Positions 11,093-22,350 of a stretch of DNA of 64,000 nt are shown piece after piece; position 1 is the first letter of the stretch; every line of letters starts with the position of its first letter. The notes under the pieces were generated by a model. It was not told where the DNA came from, did no database searches, and saw only the letters and a program-made list of their open reading frames with translations. Both the position numbers and the translations under genes were made by a program. The stretch is from Lasiodiplodia sp. COLG20. Lineage: Eukaryota > Ascomycota > Dothideomycetes > Botryosphaeriales > Botryosphaeriaceae. The DNA is taken from assembly GCA_009801085.1 (NCBI GenBank), contig VNWV01000003.1:3906001-3970000 (forward strand). Direction: 5' to 3'.

Positions 11093-12436
11093 AACGTCTG
11101 CAGTGGTCGGCTGGGAAAATGTGGAACGGGAAAGGTGGCTGAAGAGGGTGGGTTTTATGCCGAAGATATGGGTTTTTTGCCGAGCTGAGTTTCGGGGACT
11201 TTTACCATGACACTATACTAAACATAGCGACGCATGTAACAGGGCGAACATCGGATCCTTGTTCTGGCCAATAGCAAAAGCAGGTTCTCGCCGAATTCAG
11301 CTGTCAGCTTACAATCATGTCATCATCACTGCTACGCTCAGCAACCTCGACCATTTATGAAGTGCTGTTGCCGTTTCTTCTTCCTGTTCTTTTAAAAAAT
11401 GAAAATGGGAAACACGATTTGGTCAACCGGTGTCCTACTAACGCTGTAATTGAAGTATATTGTTTACCAATAGAGGGATTGATAATACTAATACGTAAAG
11501 TATTCCTCATGGCCCTTGTAAAAAGGGATTAATGACTAGAGCCTTTGCGATTAAGATATTCGTTGAAGTACGAAGAGCTGCACATAGTATTTACTCAGCA
11601 AAGAAGGCCTATTTAGGCTTAGTCTCATCTCTGAGTGTATCTAGTCTCTGCCAGTCGTATGCCTCTTAGAAGGTCAATCTATTGTAGTTTCAACAACATT
11701 TCCTTACGCTAACTTGCTGGCTTCAACTGCCCAAACAAACATGCACGTTTCCGGTGCACGTGTGAGTTTTTGAGAGCACATGTAAATAATCCCTCCATGA
11801 CGTGGAATGCTTTGCGGAGTTTCGCATTATCTCTAGCATGTGAAACATGTGTATCACCTTCTTCGACTGTTTTCACTCGGAGTTGCAGACCGTTGGTCCG
11901 TGTCCGGTCTACTTATCGCAGGGTAAGCCTGTTCTACCTTCCCGACAAGGAACGGGCTATTCTTTCGAGAAAGTGGTACACGGCTGTGCCGGAACAGCGG
12001 AACGTTGATGGACTGTTCGGGAAGCTTGACTGGTGCGGTCCATGGTATGTGGCCATACTGGGAGCGGAGAGCTATCTTTCGTTTGCGCCTTCATCCGAAG
12101 GTGGAGCAAACGCGGTTTCGTGCATGGGGAAAGGACCAACAGGATGTCGTTGATTATAGAAGCCGTGCTTTTCGATGACAATACTGATAGACCCACCGAA
12201 GTGCTTCTCCGATGCAACATTGTGGGGTGGCGGATATGCCTTCCCCACAGCTTTTCCGCTCACCGGCCGGGGGGCGCCACAAAGCCGGGGTACGATGCGG
12301 GGAAGCTTGACTAAACCAAGGCCAGGTCTTATTTATTTCACCAAGCCTTGGCTCTAGCTACCTCATCAGAACTCACGACCAGCCGTCTTTCTATCTTCCG
12401 ACTCCTTTCTTCTGTACGATATTTTTGAACAGCAGG
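11093..12436. other. Divergent promoter region, no gene seen
   Basis: This 1.3-kb stretch separates the minus-strand zinc-finger regulator from the plus-strand transporter, so it holds both promoters. The 127-codon frame at 11770-12153 has no recognisable features. Near 12265-12290 there is a GC-rich CCGGCCGG-type patch of the sort zinc-cluster proteins can bind, but this is weak evidence. Confidence 0.5.
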
Positions 12437-14281
12437 ATGGATATCGCAAAGGTCGACGCCACCCACGTCGAAGATGCCGAGACCTTGTCAAACGCAGGAA
12501 AGCAGCCGCGGGTCCAGTTGCCGCCCTTGTTACGCGAATTGCCGGCCGAGGAGCGGGAGAAGCTCAACGTCCATGTCAAGAGGAAAATCGACCTGCGGCT
12601 TCTACCCATGATGTTGTTGATGTACATCATGAATTATCTTGATCGCAATAACATCGCAGCAGCAAAAATCGCAGGCATGAGCGATGACTTGAATCTGAAG
12701 GGGAATCAGTACCAGACAGCTTTGAGTATCCTTTTCGTCGGGTACTTGCTGATGCAGGGTAAGTCTCTTCCACGCCGGTAGCTTTACGCATGCTGACCCT
12801 TTTCAGTGCCATCTAACTTGATGCTTAACAAATTTGGAAAGCCTGCTCTGTACCTCCCGACATGCATGGTGATCTGGGGCGTCATCTCTACCTGCACTGG
12901 AGCTGTTCAATCGTTTGGCGGACTGGTCGCTTGCCGTTTTGTCCTTGGTTTCGTCGAGGCTGCATACTTCGTGAGTATCCTGTATCTGCCAGTTGTTGCT
13001 GGGGCTGACATGTAGTAGCCCGGCTGTCTCTACTACCTGTCGGCATGGTACACTCGGAAGGAGCTTGTCCTCCGAACTGCGATTCTTTACTCAGGGTCTC
13101 TCATTTCAGGGGCGTTCTCTGGGCTGATTGCAGCTGGTATTACCGACAACATGGCTGGTGCGCGGGGCCTTGGTGCATGGAGGTGGCTATTCATCATTGG
13201 TATGTCCCCCCTCTCACATGATGTTTGACTACCTGCTAACTGCTTTTTCCAGAGGGTGCTATCACCGTATGTCTACTTCTACCACGACTCTTGCTCATGT
13301 ACTAATTCTCGCTAGATTGTCCTCGCGCTGATTGCATTCTTCATCTTGCCCAACTTCCCTCGCACAACAAGCTGGCTTTCGGAGCAGGAAAAACAAATGG
13401 CTATTTGGAGACTCCAAGAGGATATTGGTGAGGATGATTGGGTCAACGCAGAAGAGCAGACCTTCTTCCATGGCGCCAAGCTTGCTGTCAAGGATCCGAA
13501 AGCCTGGCTCCTTCTGGCGACTATCTACGGCTTCACTTCCTCCGGAACCGTCACTACCTTGTTCCCCAGTGTCGTTGAGGGGCTCGGCTATGGAAAGGTG
13601 GCCACGCTACTTCTCACTGTTCCACCATACGTAAGTGATATACCACGCGTGTCACAACGTGAAAACTCACGGTTTGAGCAGGTCATTGGCGTGATTGCGA
13701 TCCTCATCAACGCATGGCATGCCGACCGTACGAGCGAGAGATACCTTCACATCGCCCTCCCACCACTCCTGGCTGTCGCAGCTTTCATCATCGCCGCCGC
13801 TACTACCGAGTTTGGCCCGCGTTACTTCGCCATGTGTCTCATGATTGGGGCGAACTACTCCGGATACGTCGTCGCTTTGGCTTGGATCTCCAACACCTTG
13901 CCCCGTCCCCCGGCGAAGCGTGCGGCGGCCTTGGCTGGAATCAACGCCCTCTCCAACGTTTGCCAGATTTATTCGCCGTACATGTACCAAGGTATGACCC
14001 ATGCGCCTGGCGAAACTTTGCTCTCTGATGGAACTGATGGATTATTTGCAGATGCGTATGCTCCTCGTTACGTCGTACCCATGATCGTCAACGCAATCAC
14101 GTCTTTGTGGGCCGCCGTATTCGCCACCGTTCTACGTATGTTGCTTGTTCGCCTCAACAAGAAGATTGATGCAGGAATCTCGCTCTTGGAGCAGACGAGC
14201 GAAGAGGACCGGAAGCGGGCGATTGAGGAACATGGACTTCCAGGAGAGGCAGTCGATAAGGGATTCAGATTCTTGGTCTAG
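12437..14281 (+). CDS. MFS transporter, Dal5/allantoate-permease-type anion:cation symporter
   Basis: Seven exons (12437-12758, 12807-12970, 13019-13199, 13253-13266, 13316-13630, 13682-13991, 14052-14281) give 511 residues, normal for the family. Exon 4 is only 14 bases and encodes the EGAIT junction. The hydrophilic N-terminus is followed by about 12 hydrophobic segments. The first is followed by MNYLDRNNI, and the loop after the fifth has FPGCLYYLSAWYTRKEL, both hallmarks of the Dal5/ACS branch, which takes up organic anions, ureides, dipeptides or vitamins across the plasma membrane. The ATG at 12437 is preferred to the upstream TTG. It diverges from the zinc-finger regulator, which makes regulation by that protein possible but unproven. 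The substrate cannot be told from sequence. Confidence 0.92.
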
Positions 14282-15457
14282 ACATAGTTGCGAGGGGCTC
14301 ACATTCTTGACTTCTGAGAGGCCAATCCGCTGAGCGGCGTCTTTCCATTGAACTAGATCATTTGAAGCGTTGAGAAATGAAGCATCAACTTCATCTGGAA
14401 AAATCGTTTCGGCATATGTAACTTAGAGACATTATAGACGACGGAATGAAGGACTTTCAGAAAATCTATTTTGATTATTGCCAGATTTTGGATGCAAGCA
14501 CATCGCATCACTCGAATTTTGGCCAAGAAAGCCTGGGGTGAAATGTATTGTAGGTATTACCATGAAAGAACTCCATTTCTCTGAGGAAATCTCGACGTCA
14601 ACTGTCTGAGGACCCCCAGGCATCGTCTTAGGTTAGTCAAGCTTCGCACTCTCGTTAGTCAAAGGCTATAGCGGGTGCGGCTCGTTGAGGCTGATATCAC
14701 TGGCATATGGGCGGCGAACTGTTCCGGGATTGCCGAGAGAAGCCGTTTTCTACCAGGGAATGCAGCCTGAATCCCCTCGGAAAAGCAGGACGACGAAGCC
14801 AGGTATTCCGACGTGCAGATCGTATCACACCAGAGAGAGCTTTGACATAGGGTATCTTTCATTGGCTACTATGTCCGATGTCCCTCGGCCGAACAGCAAG
14901 CTTTGCCAAGGGACCGAAGACCTGGTTGGCGCACCGGGGCGCGAGCTTGTCCGATCTTGTTAATTAAGCCGTCGATGATGACGACGTCGATATTGTAGTG
15001 CGTCAGTGGTTCGGATAAGTTTCCGCGGCGCCTACGCGGGCGGAAAAGGATCTGGGGTAGCACTCTGGAGGGAACGTAGCATCTTTACGAACGAGAGTGA
15101 CTCAATATTCTGTAATACTGTGTTCAAATAGTGGAATAAATCTTGATACGACTTGCCGCTCTTCGTTGATGGTCGACGCTATGTATCAGCAAGCCGAACA
15201 ATGTCGAAAGGGGAGTACTGGTAGTATTGATCCCTGAAACAAAAGAAGAAAAATTCGTAGATTTAGGCATTGATGGAGTGAATGATTGCTATGTGACTCG
15301 ATGGAAACTTGTTTGCAAGCGTTCTTCTGCACACGGTAGATATGGTTGGCCCGGCTGATTGCTAACTTCAAATGAACTTTCTCATATGAAACAGATGCCG
15401 GAATTGAGAACCGTAAATTGGTACTTTTCAAACAAAAGGCGTATTTGCTCCCTCGTT
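14282..15457. other. 1.2-kb intergenic stretch between convergent genes
   Basis: Contains the 3' flanks of the Dal5-type transporter and of the Rid/amine oxidase fusion. Only short non-protein-like frames are present and I see no RNA gene or repeat. Confidence 0.5.
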
Positions 15458-17345
15458 TTACAACTTTGCGCCGGCCCGAGAGAGCAGGCTCAAGACCTCA
15501 GCAGCGCCTCTCTCGCCACTCCTCACAGCGCCCTCCATGTAGCCCTTCCACTCGCCCGCCGTCTCGGTCCCGACGAAATGGATATCGCCCACCGGTTCCC
15601 TCAACGCATGACCGACGGCATCCAGCGCGCCAGGCGTCAGCGCAGTGCAGGGACACCCCCACCCAGACCACTGCTCCTGCATCCACTCGTGCGACACGGC
15701 TTCCTCAAAGTGCTTCCTGGGCGCATCGGCGTCGCCAAACAGCTCTCCGACCTGCGTCAGCAGCGCGTCGACCTGCTGGCCTCCCGGTAGCTTCGCCCAC
15801 TCCCTGCCGGGCTCGCCGGCTAGGAAGCAGGTCAGGATCCACTTTTTGTCGACGGGCACGCTGGTGTCGCGGACGACCGACGCCGGGCCGCGGAAGGACT
15901 GCGTGAGGCCGCAGAAGCCCTTTTCCACCCAGAACGGCTGCTTGAAGACGAGCATGACCTTGGTGTAGTAGCCGTAGGACGCCGAGTCGGCCAGGACCGT
16001 CTTCTCGAACGGCAGCGGCGGGTCGAAGGCGAGGGCGCGCAGCAGCACCGGCGACGGCACCGACACGACCACCTTCCTCGCATGGAACACGCCCGCATCC
16101 AACTCGACCCGCACACCCCCAGGTACTTGCTTGAGCGCGCGAACCGGCGTGGAGAGCTTGACGGTGCCGGGCGGCAGGCGCTTAGCCATCTCGGTGGCGA
16201 ACAGCTGCATGCCCTGGCGGCAGCGCAGGTGCTGGCCGCCGCCCTTGCGGTCCGACCGCATCTGCAGCAGCCCCCCGCCCGACTTGCAGTAGTTGAGGAA
16301 GTACAGCGCCGACACGTCTCCCGGCTCCTGGCCCAGCATCGCGCGCGTCCACACCGTCGCCGTCGCCACGGCCGCGTCGCTGGCCCCGTTGCGCCGCAGG
16401 TACGCGTCGAAGGTCAGCGAGTCGAGGTCCGCGTCCTTGGGGTTGAAGACGTCGACGGCCTGGCAGTGTGCCTCGACCATGTCGCGGATCTGCGCGATGT
16501 GCGTTTGGGTCGCGGCGTCGAACTGGGGAGGTGGTGGGTTAGCTGTTGTTCCTTCCTTTTTCCGTTCAATGTGCTGAGCTTACCGGCGGCAGCCCTCCGT
16601 ACGGAAACGACGAGCACGAGCCGTCAAAGTCCTGGAAGGCGCAGTTGCCCGTCGTGTTCTGCTCGATCAGCTCGGCGCCGTACTGGCGCGCAAGGGCGAT
16701 CATGCGGCTCTGGTTGGTGTCGTTGATCCACGCCGCGCCCAGATCCACCACGCCCTTGCCGCCCTCGAGCGCCTGGCTGAACGTCTTGCCGCCCACGCGA
16801 TCCCGCGCCTCCAGCACCAGGCACCGCAGCCCGCCGCGCGTCACGTCGCGCGCCGCCGCCAGCCCGCTCAATCCCGCGCCGACCACGATGACGTCGAGCC
16901 AGTCCTTGGCGTCGTCGTCGGTCTTCCTGGTCGAGAGTGGGGGCTTGACTTCGGGTGCGGCGACGCATGCTGTGGCTTCGACTTCGAACAGCCATGCCGG
17001 GTTGGCGAGCTGCGAGACGGGCACGAGCGTGATGGCCGGCCGGTGGGTGCCGAGGAACTTTTGGATGTGACGGGTGTGTAGGCGGCGTTGCGGGTCGTAG
17101 TTGACGATGTAGAGGGTGAGCTTCGTGATGTCCGTTACTCGTCCGCCCGCGGCTGTGAGGACTCGGCGCAGGTTCAACAGCGCGAGGTGGATTTGAGATT
17201 CGTACGATGCGGGGACGTGGCCGTCCGTCGTGGCGCCATACTGTCCCGAGATCTGGATCGTGTTGCCGGTGGCGGATACCGTGCCTTGGGCGTGGTACGC
17301 CTTTGGTGTGCCGGCGGGGTCGATGGCTTGCACTTTGGGAGACAT
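15458..17345 (-). CDS. Rid (YjgF/YER057c/UK114) domain fused to MAO-N-like flavin amine oxidase
   Basis: Two exons (16584-17345 and 15458-16522) give 608 residues; ATG 17345-17343 is the first in-frame ATG. Residues about 8-128 are a Rid-family fold (GNTIQISGQYG, LALLNLRRVLTAAG, LTLYIVNYD, HRPAITLVPV...LFEVEATA). Residues about 150-608 are an FAD amine oxidase: dinucleotide-binding VVGAGLSGLAA (154-164) with EARDRVGG, and the C-terminal FVGTETAGEWKGYMEGA motif as in Aspergillus MAO-N. Amine oxidases turn amines into imines, which hydrolyse to aldehyde and ammonia; Rid proteins hydrolyse reactive enamines/imines, so the fusion is logical. However the Arg that RidA enzymes use (PAR-[ST]) is replaced by Ile at residue 105 (PAIT), which argues for a non-canonical Rid activity. 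No C-terminal peroxisomal SKL is seen (ends AKL, a possible weak PTS1). The region is GC-rich. Confidence 0.93.
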
Positions 17346-17885
17346 TGCGCGAGATGAGGGCACAGAGAGTCAATGGCTAGTTGGTAGCGAGGAGTTTGAC
17401 AGTTGGATATAAGGTACGGTGCTTACATATCGAAGCCTATCGCTGTCCCAGGCGGGGCTGATCTGGAAAGTAAAACCAAAGGCCCATCTGTGATGGGGTC
17501 AACTTCTGAAGTGAGCACGGCAAGAATGCAACCTATCCGATAGGCCGAAAGATAAGCCGGCGCCCCGGGGACACTTTCCTTGCCACTTCTCTTTTGAGAC
17601 ACACTTTCATCCTTGATTGGTGTAGATTTCAGAATTTTCTCAAAATCACTCTGGAACTCAAGGCTTAGGGCACAGGCGTCTGAATGAGGCTCCGGAGTTG
17701 TCGAAAAATTGGAGGGGCAGAAGCCGTCGGGTGGGTGCGGCGTGCGGAGGTTCTAATTGGCCAAGCACATTGTATACCAAACACATCTTGATCATTTGAT
17801 GGAACGAAAGGAGAGCAAAGGAAAAATGCAATTTTATCGTTCCTGCAAAAGATTAAAATAAGCTCTACCTGAGATCCATCATCCT
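17346..17885. promoter_or_regulatory. Promoter of the Rid/amine oxidase gene, with clustered GATA sites
   Basis: About 190-210 bases before the amine oxidase start are three GATA-type elements in 26 bases: TATC at 17534-17537, GATAGG at 17539-17544 (together forming the palindrome CCTATCCGATAGG) and GATAAG at 17551-17556. AreA/NIT2-type nitrogen regulators bind such sites, best when paired. The left end (17760-17885) is the 3' flank of the FMN-dependent dehydrogenase. No gene is seen in this interval. Confidence 0.5.
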
Positions 17886-19175
17886 TCACAGTCGTGCCAT
17901 GCCAAAACCTTCTTGTTTTGCAACCGCAAGCATCTTCCTATCCGCCTCCTTCAAGTTCACGATACCGGCTAGAGCCATGGCGCGACTAAGCTCTCTTTCT
18001 AATATGTGACCGATAGTCTCGACTCCACGCTGACCGTCAAATGCAAGGCCCCACAACACTGCACGCCCCACAAGGACAAAATCGGCTCCTAGTGCCACAG
18101 CTTTGAGTACATCATTGCCACGCGTAATTCCCCCGTCCAGGATCACAGGTATCTTCCCATTGACTGCTTTCGCAACATCAGGGAGGACTTCGATCGTCGA
18201 GGGTGCACAGTCTAGCTGCCTTCCGCCGTGGTTTGATACCACGATAGCATCAGCACCATGCTTAACCGCCAGAGCCGCGTCCTCTGGTGTCATGATGCCC
18301 TTCAGAACGACCTTCATGCTCGTTGTTTTGCGGAGGAATTCAATCGTCGATGTCCATTCCAATGACGCGCTGTGCATTGATCCACCAGCCGAGGAGATGA
18401 TATCTTGAGCCTGCTGGGCCGTGCGCGCATCCATCAGCAATCGATTGAAAGTTGGCTTTCGCAGTTTCGGCGCGTTTGCAGATGATTCGATGTTTGCCAA
18501 GCGGAGATTCTCAGGCAGAACCAATGGAGTCTTTCGTTCGTTGATCCTGTTCCCGAGGACAGGTGTATCGACCGTTACGACCAGCGCTTCGTACCCGGCA
18601 GCTGAAGAAATGATTAACCTGAAGCTCAGCAGTTGTGAATCGAGTGGCTTACTTTCAGCACGCTTTATCAAAGGAATGCTCTTTTCAACATCTTGAGTCA
18701 TATAGATTTGCATCCAAAAAGGCGGATGGTTGTCCATGGAATTCCTTTCCTGTATGACCTCCTCCAAACTGGTCGTCGATTGGGAAGAAAGAGTCAAGTT
18801 CATGCCCAATGAGGCTGCAGCGCGCGCCATGTCGACTTCTCCATTACCGCCAACCAACTTTTGCATTGCACTCGGAGCAATGCCAATCGGAAGAGGGTAT
18901 CTGGTACCAAATAGTGTGGTACTTGTATCGACCTTTGTGACATTTCGCATTACACGAGGTAGAATGAAGAGACTAATTTCCATTAGTATATGCTGAATGT
19001 TTTCAGTTCTCAACCCCTACCGATCGAATGCCTCCGAGTTGCGCTTGACCGCGTTCCCGTCATCGGACCCGCATATGTAGAAGTCCCAGATATTCTTCGG
19101 CAGTCTTGTCTTTGCAATTTGCCTAGCCTCGTCGACCGTTATCGGGTCATCCTTCTTCATATTGTCTGACTGCAT
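17886..19175 (-). CDS. FMN-dependent 2-hydroxyacid dehydrogenase/oxidase
   Basis: Three exons (19021-19175, 18653-18972, 17886-18601) give 396 residues; start at ATG 19175-19173. It matches the glycolate oxidase / lactate oxidase / flavocytochrome b2 catalytic domain along its full length: PLPIGIAPSAMQKL binds FMN, VVTVDTPVLGNR precedes the active site, VLKGIMTPEDA has the FMN lysine, VVSNHGGRQLD holds the catalytic His and substrate Arg, and DGGITRGNDVLKA...VLVGR is the phosphate-binding end. There is no N-terminal cytochrome b5 domain, so it is not a cytochrome b2. It oxidises an L-2-hydroxyacid to the 2-oxoacid. The C-terminus FGMARL is close to a PTS1-type tail, and many relatives are peroxisomal. 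It diverges from the zinc-cluster regulator at 19833 across 657 bases, suggesting shared control. Substrate unknown. Confidence 0.92.
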
Positions 19176-19832
19176 GGTCACTGGTCCTGGTGTAAGTTTG
19201 ATTATTGACTACTTTGGAGAGACGTGTGCTCTTATATTCAAACAATGGATGGGACAAGCGTCCGACTTTCGCAGTGAGTAGCGAGGGCTCCGCGCGACTA
19301 ATATAAGAAGAATTTCATTGTGGCCAATTACATGCATACTGGTCGGGAAACTTCCAGTAAAACCGAACCAAAAGCGGCTAGCAATCCCAACCTCGGTTAT
19401 TGCTTCCAATGACATCGTGCGCCTATTCGGGGGTTGTAGGAGAAATATCAACATTTTCGATTCCAACACAGCTGAGAGATGATGTTACAAAGCATTGCAC
19501 GGCGTTCATCCGTCTTAGGTAGGGTCTAGAGGCATTGCTGCTCTCACAGATTTGGCTCAGCAATCGATGTGTCTTGACGCCAAAATGTCAGGGTGAGTTA
19601 CGGTAGTACAGCATACTTGATAAGTCAGATAAAGAATAAAGGCCCACAATAGGAACTCGTGGCAAGGGCACATCCCACTTTGGTGGATCGGGTTGGGTGT
19701 ACTACCATTTACGGTTAGCGCAGCTTCTTACTCAAGCGAGCGATAAGCTATCGGGGATGACCTTCCTGCTCCCCACCCAACCGTCTCGCTCGACTTTCGT
19801 CATTCATCATCTTTCCCCCACCTGCTCCTAAA
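19176..19832. promoter_or_regulatory. Divergent promoter between FMN dehydrogenase and Zn2Cys6 regulator
   Basis: Contains GATAAG at 19619-19624, GATAAA at 19628-19633 and, nearer the regulator, GATAAG at 19742-19747 directly followed by TATC at 19749-19752. These are candidate AreA-type nitrogen sites. A pyrimidine-rich leader (19765-19820) precedes the regulator's ATG. No gene is seen. Confidence 0.45.
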
Positions 19833-22035
19833 ATGCCCAAGCCGCCGCGGACTCGATCACTCGATGGTTGCGCCACCTGTCGTACGCGGAGGGTGAAATG
19901 CGACGAAACTAGGCCCATCTGCACCAGCTGCCAGCGTCTGGGCCTGACATGCCGGGGCTACGAGTCTCGCCTTACCTTTGTGCAGGTTGGCCGGCCATGG
20001 GCGGCTGATGACGTCGAAGATGGCCGCTACCGTCGGCCCTTGTTTACGGGTACGTCTGGCCTTTGAACATGCGATTGTGCGAAGGCTGAGAACCGGGCAG
20101 AAAAGGAGCGCTTGGCTATGAGTGACGAGCTTCGCACGAGCATGCGTAGAAGACGAGCCGACCGTGTAATAGCGAATCTGGATGACCAATCCCAGCAGCT
20201 CGAATTGTCAGAGGGAAACGATGCCCTTGCGCACGGCCCGTTTGCCGTCTTCAAGTGCGCCCGCCCCGCATCTCCTGTCGTGCTTCCGACGGCCAATGAG
20301 GAGGATCAAGCTTTCTCAGACCTTCTGCCGGACCTTGACTTCATTCCGGACGTAGTGGACTTTAACGATGAGCAATTCGTCGCCGCTCTCTCAGCTATCG
20401 ATCAGGTATTTGACGCACAGGAACAGCCCTACGCGGATGAAGCCCAGCAATGTGACCAGGGTCTCCCTTTGTCTGGTAACCCAACAGACCTTTTCCTAAC
20501 CCCGTACCTGAACCCCTATCCAGACTCAATGGCTCATCGAGATGCAAGTCTGCTCCTGAACAACTACAAGGATCACGTTATTCGCCTCTTCTCTCCTTTG
20601 AAATATCACCGAAAGACGCCATGGAATATTCTTCAGCTGCCGTGCGCCATGACAACTCTTGCAGAAATTACCATGGGCTACAAAGCAAGCTACGCACGAG
20701 CCTCCGTTTTTAACGGCGTCATGGCCATTAGTGCTTTCAACCTTAGCGCCTCGTCGACCAGCACGGCAAAGACCTATTGGAACGGTGTTGCCAACAGTTA
20801 CAGGTTGCAGGCGCACGAAAACCTGAAAGCCTCGTTGGAGCATGAGATGTCAGTGCAGAAGAAAGCAAAGTACAAAGAAATGCTCATGGCCATCCTCTGT
20901 ATGGTCACAATCTCCGTAAGTCCTCTGCTCATAACACTATTACTGCTGCTAACAGCCACAGGCCTTCAGCGGTGCCATCGACAACACAAGAGCCTACCTC
21001 CTCGACGCCGAGCGCCTAATCCGCCTACGCGGTCTCACCAAGCCCCGGATATCGCGCAAGGCCCGGCTTCTGCACCACCACTACGCCTACATCAGGCTCA
21101 TGCACGAGACGACTTCACCAAGCTGCAAAAACGCCGCACCCTTCCGCATCACCGACTGGGAGTCGGACAAGACCAACGACGACGACGGCGACCTCGAGCA
21201 CCCTTGGAAGCGTGAAAAGAGCTTTGACATCGGCGTCCACGACCTGCACCTCGAGATCGCCGGCGATTTCACCAAGCACACGCTCTACCCGGACGTCTAC
21301 GGCATCCCGGAGTCGCTGATGCTGCTCATCTCGCAGACGACCCGCCTAGGCAACGAGCGCGAGGCCATGATGGCTTCACCCTCCTCCCCCTCCTCTCCCT
21401 CACCGGCCCAATTCTTCCGCCGCGCCAGAGCCCTCGAGCGCGCCATCTGCCAATGGGACGACGACGAGCCGTCGTCGCCCTCGCACTCCTCCAACTCCTC
21501 CTCCTCCTCCTCCTCTTCTTCTTCCTCCTCCGACTCTCACTACTATCCTCCCGGCACCGACACCGACGCCCATCCCGCCGCCGTCGCCGCCAACCGCCGC
21601 GCGCTGGCGTACCTCGTCCGCGCTATGCGCGCCGCGCTAGCCGTCTACTTCTACCGGCGCGTGCACGACATCGCCAGCACCGCCATCCTGCAGCCCAGCG
21701 TCGCCCGCACCATCGAGCACCTAGAGCGCATCCAGGACGAAGACGACGCCATGGCCGCCGCCGCGCCTGGCGAGTACGACGGCTACACGACCGGCATCGT
21801 GTGGCCTGGCTTCGTCGCGGCGTGCGAGGCTGAGGGGGAGGGGTTGAGGGGCAGGTTCGAGCGGTGGTTCGAGGTGCAGGAAAGGAAGAGTGGGGTGCCG
21901 TTGTTTGGGAAGGCGGCGGGGGTGGTGAGGATGGTGTGGGAGAGGAGGGATGGGGGGAGGAAGAATGGGGGTGTAGGGTGTGTAAGTTGGGTTGATGTTG
22001 TAAGGGAGGAGGGGGTGACGCTGCTGTGCACGTAG
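19833..22035 (+). CDS. Zn2Cys6 transcription factor, Fungal_trans_2 type (regulator 1)
   Basis: Three exons (19833-20049, 20101-20915, 20962-22035) give 701 residues. Residues 13-39 hold the binuclear zinc cluster (C-x2-C-x6-C-x6-C-x2-C-x6-C: CATCRTRRVKC then CTSCQRLGLTC). The following RPLFTEKERLAMSDELR, created by splicing, and the long C-terminal domain with SLLLNNYKDHV, LLDAERLIRLRG and RALAYLVRAMRAAL fit the Fungal_trans_2 (PF11951) class that includes arginine-metabolism regulator Arg81/ArcA-like proteins. A serine homopolymer near residue 540 is encoded by a TCC microsatellite. The protein is probably a nuclear activator for the adjoining enzyme genes: it diverges from the FMN dehydrogenase and runs tail-to-head into the aldehyde dehydrogenase (315 bases). 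That role is inferred from position. Confidence 0.92.
21495..21531 (+). repeat. TCC/TCT microsatellite encoding polyserine in regulator 1
   Basis: A run of serine codons, mostly TCC with some TCT, inside the third exon of the zinc-cluster gene. The other regulator in this cluster has a similar run at 27773-27842. Confidence 0.85.
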
Positions 22036-22350
22036 TGGATTTGGAACGGTGCTTGCCCTTTTTTTTTTCCCGTTGTTTCTTTCCCTTTCGTCTTCTCGAG
22101 GTAACTTTCCCAGCGTCCAAAAAATGTTTTGATGTCATGAATTCTTTGGAGTTGGGGTGGGCGGGTATTTGCGGGGTACGGTCGGTATGGGCTTCCTTTT
22201 TCGAACCCCGGTCTCTCCCCCCGGACCACGCACCCGAGCTGTGCAGCTTTTCGGCGACGAGAACCGTCCCTGCAGGACATGTATTAGCGATGATGCCAAT
22301 ACAATCGCGATCCTTTGGTCTTTGCTTTTCTCCTCCGTGATATTTCCAAA
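22036..22350. promoter_or_regulatory. Intergenic, promoter of aldehyde dehydrogenase
   Basis: 315 bases between regulator 1 and the aldehyde dehydrogenase on the same strand. A CCAAT motif in GATGCCAATACAATCG lies near 22290, about 55 bases before the start codon. Nothing else is visible. Confidence 0.4.

Noticed and set aside
15359..16726. Several plus-strand open frames of up to 214 codons opposite the amine oxidase
   Set aside because: They are antisense shadows of a GC-rich coding region, with no domains and Arg/Ala/Pro-rich readings.
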